Under the pieces are notes generated by a model that had not been told where the DNA came from, did not search any database, and saw nothing but the letters and a program-made list of their open reading frames with translations. A stretch of DNA of 64,000 nt from Lutjanus erythropterus. Its lineage: Eukaryota > Chordata > Actinopteri > Lutjaniformes > Lutjanidae. Each line of letters starts with the position of its first letter. The stretch's first letter is position 1. Of the stretch, positions 11,585-23,100 are shown in pieces. The stretch is from positions 30,214,804 to 30,278,803 of the forward strand of contig CM034610.1 of assembly GCA_020091685.1 (NCBI GenBank), given 5' to 3'. The position numbers were made by a program, and so were the translations under genes.

Positions 11585-13330
11585 GTTCAGACCCATATTG
11601 AGGCTTCTAAATGTCTAAAATGTCATAATTATCATTTATCATCAATTATTATTGTACAGAATATATTTTTGTATTTTCAAATTACAAATGACAATCAAAT
11701 ACATTTCTCACATAACATTTTATTTTAAACAACTACAAATTTATTTGTAATTCATAACAAGATACTTGATGTGTGGCCTTTCTCTGCTATTGGTAGCACA
11801 AACACTTGAATTTAGCAATAATTTTTAAAATAAAAATTGTCTGAAGTGAGAATGGAATGGAAAATATGCCTAAAAAAGAAAAGAAAAACTGCACAGGTGG
11901 GCAGAGCTCTCATTAAAAGTGTCCCTGTGTGTGTACCAGGGCTGTCGTGACATTAGATTTTCAGATCCCACTTATTGTGACCCAAAGAATTCACAATAAC
12001 AATATTATGCCAATATCTAGAGAATTTAGAAAAAAAATTTGCAATAAGTCAAAATCAAAACACCAGGACTTTTCATTGTTAGGTCTCTTGGGGATAATAG
12101 CAGGCAAGATTTACCTTGGCATGGTTAGGTTTAAAAAAATTTTCTGCTTATTTTTTAATTCCAAGAAGAAGAAAAAGAAGAGCTTTATTTTATTTACAAG
12201 GCTAAATGTCTTTAAATCCCCACCCATCTTTATGGCTACTCTAATGAAATTCAACTTTTTGTCAAGTCTCTTAAACTGATACATTCCAAATGTGCCAAAG
12301 ACCTCTACTAGTTGGAAATGAATGAATGTTTTAAAAACAGTTGCTTAGTTAATCCTTATATATATATGTATATATATATATGTAGTATCACTTGTACTGT
12401 CTGTTCACTTCATCCTCAAGAATAAAAAATCTCTGATAACTGTCTTAATGTTGTACATGCCTAGTTGAACAATAAAAAATAACTTTGTTTCTTTTTTCTC
12501 TTCTACTTTACATGTTTTAAATCAGAATTATTATCCCACATCTCAGCATTATTGTTGTTCTTAGAATATTATGTGTACCACAGTTGTATATTTTGTCGTT
12601 TACATATTGTTACATCTTTTATTTCTACTTTTCCATATTATTGTATATAGTGGTATAATAAACAAGATTGTTTACATGTTTTTTACAAACTTACAAATTC
12701 TGTTTCCATTTTTATATTTGTATATGTTTGCATATATACTTCTACCCTTGAATGGGAGCAACTGTAACACAAACAATCTCTCACTTCCGGGGATCAGCAA
12801 AGTATTTCTGATTCTGAAATCTAAATTAGAGTCCAGATTCACACTCCATACCAGTTGGTGGCGGTAATGCACCATAAAGTTGTTTTCCAACCGCCATAAG
12901 TTCCCAAGCAGCAGCAGAAGAAGAAGTGATTTTACTGTGCGCACTTTACTCAGCCTGAACATCTGGACTAATATGAAGAAACTGTTGAAATATCTGCACA
13001 GCATTAGATAGTATGAGAGAATATAAACAGCTGTCAATGAACTTTAAAAAACAAACGGTAGAGGGCAGCAATGCGCCACAGTAGCGTCGAGTCTGCCGAG
13101 TCGAAAGAAGAAGAAGAAAAACTGCTGGAATAGAAGAAGAGGAGGAGGAGGAGGAGGAGGAGGAGGAGGAGGCTGGATATGTAAACCAAATGCTGCTACC
13201 ACAGCATCTTTATAAACGATTCATTTATCAACGCCACTGCCCGTTATAATTAACCTGATGATACAGTACTTAATAATTATGAATATACTCTGATGAAAAG
13301 CAAGCTCACATGCCCTAAACGCGCGACCAT
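11585..13330. other. arid5b/THAP-gene intergenic region
   Basis: No gene seen. About 12,700-12,825 ends in GGGGATCAGCAAAGTATTTC TGATTCTGA-like sequence, a tail widespread at 3' ends of fish LINEs/SINEs. Two short related fish motifs, GGTGGCGGTAATGCACC (about 12,855) and GGGCAGCAATGCGCCAC (about 13,063), are each followed by a GAAGAAGAAG tract. (GGA)n follows at 13,139-13,173. Confidence 0.4.
13139..13173. repeat. (GGA)n microsatellite
   Basis: About eleven GGA units upstream of the THAP gene. Confidence 0.9.
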
Positions 13331-13416
13331 AACGTCGGCTGACGTTAGTCGTGACGTTTCAATCGCGCGGTCAAACCATTTCCGGGTCCAGCCGCCTGAG
13401 GTTCTTGTTTTTCATC
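13318..13416 (+). promoter_or_regulatory. CpG-rich promoter/5' UTR of the THAP-transposase gene
   Basis: A short stretch dense in CpG (ACGCGCGACC, AACGTCGGCTGACG, CAATCGCGCGG) in otherwise CpG-poor DNA, directly ahead of the ATG. It contains CTGACGTTAG and GTGACGTTTC, two half-CRE-like TGACGT sites about 14 bp apart. A TATA-less promoter is inferred; no transcription start is fixed. Confidence 0.5.
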
Positions 13417-13538
13417 ATGCCGCAGTGCTGTGTTCCATACTGTTTAAACAGGTCTGAGACTAAACAATACTTCCAGTTGTCGTTCTACCGTTTTCCCTGC
13501 GACGAGAAAGAAAAGAAGAGGTGGCTGCAGTTGATCAG
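13417..13538 (+). CDS. THAP gene exon 1: first half of THAP finger 1
   Basis: ATG at 13,417 starts MPQCCVPYCLNR, as THAP proteins normally begin; an upstream in-frame ATG at 13,351 would precede the finger and is disfavoured. The exon carries C4, C9, the FP at 26-27 and W36, and ends in phase 2 at a consensus donor (GTAAGT, 13,539). Confidence 0.8.
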
Positions 13539-14127
13539 GTAAGTCACAACTCTTGAGGAAACTTCTGAACAGTTGCTGGTTTTCTGACTCACAACGCATT
13601 TAGCATTAAGCTAACTTACCGATATGCTAGCTACTATTAACACGCGTATACAATGTTAACGTAGTTGTTAGCATAGAAACTGGTAAACAAATGACAAACC
13701 ACAATGTTGTGCAGCTGCAGACGACTTCACGATAGTGGAAGAGAGAAACTACGAGGTGAAACAACGTTTGGCTCTGCTGTTAGCGCAGAACGACTTGTGT
13801 TGTCATTTTGATCGTAGATTCAGACACGTAGTCTAAATGCGTCATCAGCCGCTGCTGCATGGCCCTGCCATATTAGGGAGACCAACATCCGCTAGTAAAC
13901 AATACAATGAGCATCAACTCTAACTCACTGGATTTTGAACGATCTTTCTGACATTTGGTTTGTTATAATCGCGAGAAGTCGTACACGATGGTGGTTACTT
14001 GATGAAATCGGTTTGAGTTATTGGGGACGATCTGATCAGCTCTGTGTCTAAACATGATCAGCTTGTGTTGTGTTGTGTTGTGTTGTGTTGTGTGCTGCTC
14101 CACTGTTGTCGGTCTGTCTGTCTCTGG

Positions 14128-14161
<34 letters not shown>

Positions 14162-17100
14162 ATTCAGACAACACACTGCGCAGCGATTCGCAGCCTGACC
14201 AGTTTAATCCGATACTTAATGAGACGTGAACCAAAGACGAGCTTCGCATGGAGATATTTCACAGCTGTGAATGAAAGCGTGTGTGGTAGGAAGGTTGTTC
14301 GATATAAATATGTTCAAACACAACTAAACACCTCGAGAACGGAGCTGAAACAGAAAAGAGGGAAGGACGAGGGAATGTCCCAGCGTCCAGACTTCACTGT
14401 TGTTTCTCAGGGAGGCTCAGACAGCAACATCCAGGTACAAGCTAGCTGAATTAATATTTTAGTCAAATCGGATCTTCAGCATTGATTAATGTGACATATT
14501 CAAACTGTACTCGCATATCAACAACTTTTGCAGACCAGTTACACATATATTCAGACATTCAAATAATATTCAACCATTGAAACGTCTCGTCTAAATTAAT
14601 TAGATTCCTTAATTTTAATGGCATCGATATATGTAAATGTCTGAATATGACGTTATAATAATACATTAATAATATTTTAGTGTAAGTGTGAAAGGACTCC
14701 CATATTTAGGCAGATTTAGTTTACTGATGATGCATTCACCTCATAAATAATGGCACACTGTTCTCCCCTACATGAAAATACATATGGCTTATTTAAGAAT
14801 ATAAAGCATCTGCCCCTAAATGACATGGTATTAGATTGAAATATTATGGTATTGCCCTCCCCTAATTAATTCTGTCCAGCTTCTCTTCTTTTTCCTCAGT
14901 CCTCTCTGTGTGTTCATGAGGCAGATATGTACTTTAAATTACTTTAAAGTGCTTTTCGCCTCTAGTCAGCAGTCAGTGTTAGCAGACAGGCTTTCTTATG
15001 GTAAACAGTAAACAGGACTCCACAGTAAATTGCAGTATGATCAAAATTGCAATATGGTCAAATGCATTATCCAAATCACAGTTTTTTGAAAAGGAAAAAT
15101 GTGAGCGAAAACAGCATTATAATGAGGTACTTTAGCGAAGTCAGCAGGTTAAGAAATGAGAAGCAGAACACAGTTTTTAATCCCAGAAGTTTGCAATGTA
15201 AACTCTGACTTCTCCTCCAGCCTGTAAACAGGTCTGCTTCAGAGCAGAATCCTGTGTGACTCCCCCAGAACCTCCTGTCTCCCCCAGTCCCTCTTCTCCA
15301 GAGCTCCCTGTCTCTCAGCTGTCTGTCTGTTGTGTGTCTCGGCTCTGCCTGGTCCTCTTGACACAAGGCCCAGCAAAAGTCCTGTGATAGATGCAGTATT
15401 TCTTGCAGGGGTTACGGTTCAGTGATACTTAAAGCAAGATGATGTATTGCTCTTCTTTGAAATCAAATTTTAAGAAAGCCGTCATTGTATAAAAAACTCA
15501 CCAAAGTTTACTTATTTATGCAATCAGAACAGGCGTGATAGATAACAGCACTGCTATCTTGCAGTGGGCGTTTAAACACAACACAGAATTAACCACTGCC
15601 ACATGTGCATGTATACTGAGACTTCTCTTGCGTCAAGCAAACATTTTTTACAAGCAACATATTTTAAGGGTTCTAATAATTATTACTGAAGAAAATGACA
15701 ATTATCCCTTTACTAACATATTTTATTTAAAAAGTAAAAGTGCCCTGTTTGACATAAAATGAAGTGAAACATAAAAGCTAACATGTTAATTTACAGTTAA
15801 ACAGCAAAGACTTTTAAAAATCAAACCAAATAAAAGTTCACTTTGTTTTCAGCTCTAGTTTTCATTTACAGTTCAGAGTCGTCTTGCAGTGTAGTTGAAC
15901 ATAAATATAATATAAAAGCCTTTTCTTTAATTTACACAGTTCACAACCAGCAAAATGTGACCCTGCTGCACTACTTTCAGACCTGACAAATGTGTCTTGT
16001 ATGTAACATGCATTATTACTGTCTAACTGCTGTAGTAATGAAATGTTTAATGTTACACTTTCACCTGGCATCATGATTCTCCTCCTCGCAAACTCACTTT
16101 CTACAGTAATCTGTGATCCCACGAGTCACATCTGCAAAGCTGATTGACCATTTTAATTTTTCATCTCCACCTTTTTTTTTAGTGGTTAGTCACAAACTAC
16201 ACCTTTTGCTTCTTGCCTTTTCCACACACACACTGGCTCACCCCACCCACCTGCATCCCTCTGTTTCTATCTGTTGATCTGTTCTTCATCAGCAGGATAT
16301 GTTTTTTTAAAGTTGCTCAAAAAAAACCCAACTCACGTTTATATTGGACACCCCTGGTCTGTGTAATGACTGATTCAAGTGTCCTGCATGTGTTGAAGTA
16401 ATGTATTTCTTATTTTACAGACGTGAAAACTACATCCCAAACTGCAACTCTCGAGTTTGCAGTTGGCATTTCCCAAATGGCAAAGAAGCTGGTCCGACAC
16501 GATTCGCCTGGAATGAGGGGAAGACCTTCCGAGTCCCAGACCACTTCAGCACGCCTCCTAAACAGCAAAATCAAATGGCCCCTACTGGTGGAGAGGATGA
16601 AGGAACAGATCCTGATTCTGCAACAGCACAGAACCTTTGTAAGTCTGATGATGCTTGAAATGTCTGAGATGTAGGGCTGGGCAGTATATCAATATTGTAT
16701 TGTATATATGTATTTCTTAGACTTTAGTTGTCCTTACATCATGATATTGCATAGCTGTTGTCTTTCCTGGTTTTTAAAGGCTGCATTACAGTAAAGTGAC
16801 GTCATTTTCTGAACTTAACAGACTGTTCTGAATATTCTGTTATTTTTCTTTACCCACTTAGTCATTATATCCACATTACTGATGATTATTTATTCAAAAA
16901 ATATTGTGATTTTGTTTATGCCGAAGCACTAATACAGCAAACTTATTTTATCACCCTAACCACTTCCATCCTTTGGAGTACACAACTTGTCGTCAGTCAG
17001 GACCTGCTTGATCCATAATATCACCCAGGCCCACTTAAATTGTTGGGAAAGTAGGCTAGCTGGCAGCAGTGATGGGAATAACGGCGTTAAAATAAAACGC

Positions 17101-20100
17101 CGTTACTAACGGCGTTACTTTTTTCAGTAACGGGTAATCTAACTAATTACTTTTTCTATCGTTACAACGCCGTTACCGTTACCAACACGCCGTTACTGCG
17201 TGTTACTGAAGCTACTCACTGAAGCTGTCATCCGACTCGGCTCACACAGACACAGGAGCTGCAAATGTGTGTGTTTTTTTCCCTTTGGTGAGGGGGGAGG
17301 GGAGGGGCAAGATAACCGCCTAAGTAATGATGATTGGCTAAGGTAGAGTAAGATTTCATGTTAAGCCAACCAGAGACATCAGGTGGGCGGGTGTTTACAC
17401 ACAAACCCAGCACATAGCAGCGCACACAAACTATCAGAGATGGCGAGTCCGGAGTCGCAGGGAAAGACGGCGTTTTCGAGGTGGAAATACAGGCACTACT
17501 TTGATCTCATCGAGGTAAAAGGTAAAAATGTACATGTTGAGTGTACATTATGTCCCAGAGCAAAGAGTTTGTCCACGTCCGGTGTAAGCAACTCCAATTA
17601 TATGAAGCACCTCTCGACGGCACACGCTTCTACTAAACTAGTGGCCAAAAACACTGTTGACACCGGTAATGATGATAGCAGGCCAGGTGCTGTTAACGTG
17701 AGCTCCGCTAACAAAGAAGGACACAGAGCCACGCCGTCCAAGCAGCAAAAGCTGGATTAAAAGAAAAAATAAGTAACGCAATAGTTACTTTCCCTGGTAA
17801 CTAATTACTTTTATAGTGGAGTAACTCAGTTACTAACTCAGTTACTTTTTGGGAGAAGTAACTAGTAACTATAACTAATTACTTTTTCAAAGTAACGTGC
17901 CCAACACTGGCTGGCAGCCTAGCTAGCAGCAACTTTAGCAGCTAGCACTGTTGCTGAATGGCTCCCTGTACCACGAGTTGTAGAAAATTTACTTCAGATT
18001 TAAAGACTTTTAAGATTTGTTTTTTTTATGTTGATGTATAATAACTCACCTGTTTCAAACTGTTGTTTAGAATTAGCATGCAAGGCTTCAGACTAACTTT
18101 CCCTACCAGGAGCGCTGGTTCTCCCAACTGAAGGTTTTGGCAGCATCAGCACAATATTTGAGATCAGCATGCAACTCCCTGGGATGCTTAGCAAAATTGT
18201 GTGAAGAGGCCCTCCTACCAGACCTGTGAGGCTGGTCAATCATTTTCCTTTACCAAACAGTCACGCCTGACACCTCAGAGACTATTGTCATTAACTTTTA
18301 GAGATTGTAAGGAAAAAACCCCATAGAAAATAGTCAAATTCAACACTGGACTTTGGTCCAGAGTTGTAACTGAACCTTTACTGGCAGATTAGATAATCAT
18401 TGTTGTGTATTAAAATTATGTGCGACACAGGTTGCTGCTGGAAACCACAAGTTTAATTTCATGCACACACATAAAAGTGCACATTCACCTGTGACAAAAT
18501 GATCTTTTCTGAATCTCTTTTTGTGACTGATGGCTTCACTTCATCTTCTGATTGGAGTTGTAAACACTGACACCCTCTTTAGCATAAGGGAGAGGGTAGC
18601 GTCCTTGACTTAAAAAAAACAAAATTAAATGGGAGGAGATATTTGCATGTGAAAGTGGCTGGTAGATTTCAGACACAAAATAATAATTTGCTATTCAGTG
18701 GCTGGTGAATTTGAACACTTCTGTCAGTGGCTGGTAGATTTTCACACTTCACATATTAATTTCTAACCCTGATGCTCACTCAGTGAATTCAAGCTAAAAC
18801 ATTTCATTTGACTCTTTTCTTTCTCCTTGTGTCCATCTCTCAACAGCAGCCCGTCCAGCGATCATGGACCTGCCATCAAAAAAAAAATGCTCCTGCAGTG
18901 TTCCCCTTTGTAAAAATACCACACAAAAATGTCCCAATTTGACTTTCCACAAATTTCCTTCGGACGCAGAAATGTGCGCCCGTTGGTTGAGGGCAGTTAA
19001 AAGAGATCAGGGGTCTACTTTCAGGTACTACCTTGGGGGCTCCTACGTGTGTAATCAACACTTTGGTCCAGAGGATACTTATATATCTGACCAAAAGAAA
19101 ATCCAGCTTATACAAGGAGCAGTGCCGTCTAGATTCCTCTGGAATGACTGGGGTTATGGTAAGAGGACAGTGTTCAACCTTGTACACATTATGTTTTACA
19201 ATGAAGGTCACAATAATTTGTTATTAGGTTATTAATATTTCAGAAGCTTACAATTTTATATACATGTGATTTTATGTATATTTTACACCTCTAGGAGACT
19301 CAAGGGCTTGGGAGTCATTGTTCCATCGGTCAAGAAAGCGTCTTCACGCTGCCGTCTCTGAGTCTGAGGAAGGGGCTGTCCCAGAGGACAGCACAGAGGA
19401 GCCGCTACCTACAGATCCAGTGGCAAGAGATCACGACTATGCCTGCCATGGTCCTGCTGGTAAGTATAACAGTAAGGCTTATTAGACTAAGGGCTTTTTC
19501 TGTTTTGCAGAAACAATATGTGGCATTGTCTTACATTGTAACTAACTGGTAGTAGCACTTGGAGTGTGAAGAGACTTGAAAGTTTTGATCCTCATCTGAA
19601 CTGTATTTGAACCAATACAACACAGATACTTTACCCTCTCTGTAATAACAAAAATGTAAATGTAAAAAATAAGTCCAAACTTTGTGTTATTTATTAACAA
19701 CATCTTACACACCACACAAAATACAGGGGTTGTACAGGTGCTGGAAATCCTTGAAAATGCTTGAATTTTAATGTTTTTTTAAAGGGCTTGAAACTGCTTG
19801 AAATTCTATTGCATTACTTTCATAATCATTTGCTATCTGACTGAATAGTTGGCTTTTTAGATAAAGAAGTAAAATAAGTTTGAGCCTTTTTGCTTTTGCC
19901 TTTAGCACAAAATGAAAACGCCTGCTTGAGCCTCGCTTGCTGAGTCTGTGTGTGCGGCTGTGCTTGGTGTGGTCCATGAGTTTTTTATGATCGAGATCGC
20001 ACCTCGATATCTCATGGGCCAAACTAAAAGTTTAAAGTTTTCAACACCGTAGAATCAGCAGTATTTTAGGAAAAAGTCGCTATTTATATTCATCTTTTTA

Positions 20101-23100
20101 TTTCTTTAGTATTACTATTAATAATAATTTATTTCTTTAATTAAATATTGTCCTCTGAGGGGAAAAATCCTCACCTTTTTTCAGGTCTGTCTATACGATG
20201 ACTAAATGGTGCACGATTTTCATGTTTTTGTATTAAGAAAGCAGGATAATTCACATCAGTGCCACTCACTTGACACCAGTGAGGATGTTGTAGACCACAG
20301 CAAACTGCACACCGACACACACCGAGGAGATGAAGAGGAGAGACAGAGTCTGGACACTTCATCATGATTTATAATAATGCAGTGAAGTGACGAACGTTTC
20401 ATGGAGGAGAAGAGTGTCTGTCTGTTACTGAGACAGATATTTTAGTCACAGAACTGTTCAGTAACATCTGCAGTCTTGTCAGCTAGCAAAACTGTGACCT
20501 AATTTTTGCCTTAATCCCAAAATTAAACCTACAGACTCTAACTTCAAACAGATGACTTTTTATCTGTCGTGATCATCAATTCATGATGGTACATTTCTGA
20601 TTTTTGGCTCCTTGCACAGCTGTACCCTTTACCAACATCAGACTTCACTGATTTCTGACTTCAGTGACTTTCACCTGTCAATGAACTCTCAAATTGACCA
20701 TCATAACGTTAAATAAATCCAAAGTCAGGGATGTACTGGTAAAAACACAGGCATGTTTCCTCTCATTGACTGATAGTTAATTTGAAAATAGGTGAGTAAA
20801 CTCTGCCTTGTTTCAAACAGGTAGATAGACAAAGTTTTCTTGGATTTACTCCTCACTACACCTCTGAACTAAATCTATTGATAAGATAGACTAAACAACA
20901 AAAATAAACAAAATACAGGACGTTGTGGTGTCTGTGTTCTGATATCATTTATATACAAACATCAAGTAAACAGATCTCATATTGTATGTGTGTGTTATTC
21001 AGTCTAGTCTGGCAAATTTTCTAAGCTTTCTAAATAAAATGAGCTTTTATTTTGCTTCTCACTCCAATTTTTGTGGTGTTAGAGCACAGCCTGAAAGGTT
21101 GAACCACACTCATCGTTGCTAAATACCAAGTCTTTAGGTAGTCCCATTTTTCGTACAGTTGGAGACGTGACGTTCATCTTTATGTACTGTCGCTGGTGCC
21201 AACATTAGCTGTACACTCTTCAGCTTTTATATTTTGTTTGATTACACATGTTGCCCTCACCAGCTTTACATTTCACATTATAAATATTGCAGCGAGTGTC
21301 ATCTGGTGTTTTTTAAAGTTTCACCACACTTTCTCTCTTCACTCTTCAGTTACTTGCTTCTCCAGTTGGACGCCCAGGTACCAAAATTTGGTTCTCCGTA
21401 GTAGGGATGTTTGTATCAGTCGGACAGATAACAGCTTGTAAAACCAGCAGTTTGGCAGTGTTTTAATCTACAAGGTGAAAATTAAGTTGAATGTAGGCTG
21501 CGACATAATAAACTTGTATATAACCCCTCGATGGAGCAACATGTGACCACATGCAGCACAGATACAGACATTAATCTGCAAGCAGAGCAGCAGCAGCTGC
21601 TGTTAGCACTGCTAACATTAGCCACACTGTCTGTCAGGCTGGCAGCTAATGTCAGCTCTGGGTAAAGAATGTAGTTTATCCACAGACACTGTGATCCTTT
21701 TCAGTCTGAAAAAGTGAAGCATTTCATGAGTTGTTGTCATGTTTTGTAGGTTAATGTGTTTGTATTGCACAGCGCAAAGTACCACATTGCAGCAGCATTT
21801 AAAACACGATTTGGCGAATGTAGACTGTGATTAACAGCTTCAAATGGCTCTTAATACATAGTATTATTCAGACAGTGTTTAACATGATCAATTAATATTA
21901 TAATTGCAATAGTTAATAGCTGCTTTGCCAGTGTTTTCTTACTGTTACTCGTCGACTAGTCTAAATTAAAATTTGTGTTTAAACAACAGGGAAACAGGAA
22001 CATCCCCACTCTGTAGTACCAAAGTAATTCTGTCGGTGCAGAGTTCAGTACCCAACTGTGATGAGGATTAAAACTTAAAGTCTTTTTCCAACAAACCTTC
22101 TGAATAGTCTAAGATATGAACATGACCTGAATGACTTAGAACCTCCACAGACATTACGTTGTAAACTTTATTTAATTTTATTACTCTTCACCTTGTAAGA
22201 GTCAGTTATTACTGTGAAGTGAAAATGGACTGTGATACTCATCAGGGTACTCTTTGTTCTCCTGAAGGTACACTGGAGAGTGCCAATCACAGAATTGAAG
22301 AGTTGGAGCTGCAAGTTTTGACACTAAAAATTGAGCTCGAGCAGCTGACAGCTAAGAAGGAGCAGCCACTGATTTTCAGGTTTTGTAACACAGACGAGGA
22401 CTTTCAGTACTACACAAGATTCAGCTCGAAAGAGGTTTTTACTGTGTTCTGGGAGTCGGTTTACCCCTCTGATTCAAGGCTTGTGTACTGGTCCAAGGCC
22501 CAGCGAACAGCACCAGTGACACCCGGTACTCAGCGAGAACTTCCGCTCGTCGACGAGTTGTTCATGTTCCTCTGTCGCATTGCAGCTGGGCTTCAAGAGA
22601 AAATTTTGTCGTCCATCTTTCAGGTCAGCTTGTCCACAGTTAGGTGCACCATCTTGACGTGGACGAGCTACCTTTACCAGGTTCTTGGTTCACTGCCGCT
22701 GTGGATGACGAGAGAGCAAGTTCAGGCCACAATGCCTGACAAGTTCAGGCTCTACTGCCCTCAGGCGAGGGTGAGCATCGACAGCACCGAGATCCTCTGT
22801 GAAACGGCATCCTCCCTCTCGCTGCGGTCAGAGAAGGTTTCCGAATGTAAAAACCACAGCACCTTTAAAGGTCTGATTGGCGTTGCTCCATGTGGCGTGA
22901 TCACATTTGTGTCTAAACTGTACGCAGGCTCCATATCAGATGAAGAATTAACTCAGAAATCACAGATCTTGGAGCTGATGGAGCCCGGAGACGGAGTGGT
23001 GACCCACAAGGGTTTCCAGATTACGGGGATGCTGTCAGAGGTGGGGGCAACGCTCATCATCCCTCGACTGAAGAAACCTCCCCACCCCAGCATGGAGGAC

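Noticed and set aside
12571-13037. Hydrophobic plus-strand frame of 98 codons and overlapping minus-strand frame of 121 codons
   Set aside because: AT-rich DNA running into a LINE/SINE-like 3' tail; no domain, promoter or splice support.
14044-14449. Plus- and minus-strand frames with Val-Cys and Thr-His repeats
   Set aside because: They read through the (TG)n and (TGTTG)n microsatellites; the region is intron 1 of the THAP gene.
22219-22267. Start of the DDE exon at 22,219 as an independent single-exon transposase gene
   Set aside because: It would start with GTG or a later ATG without promoter evidence, while a good phase-matched acceptor at 22,268 joins it to the THAP exons. Kept as an alternative in the exon entry.
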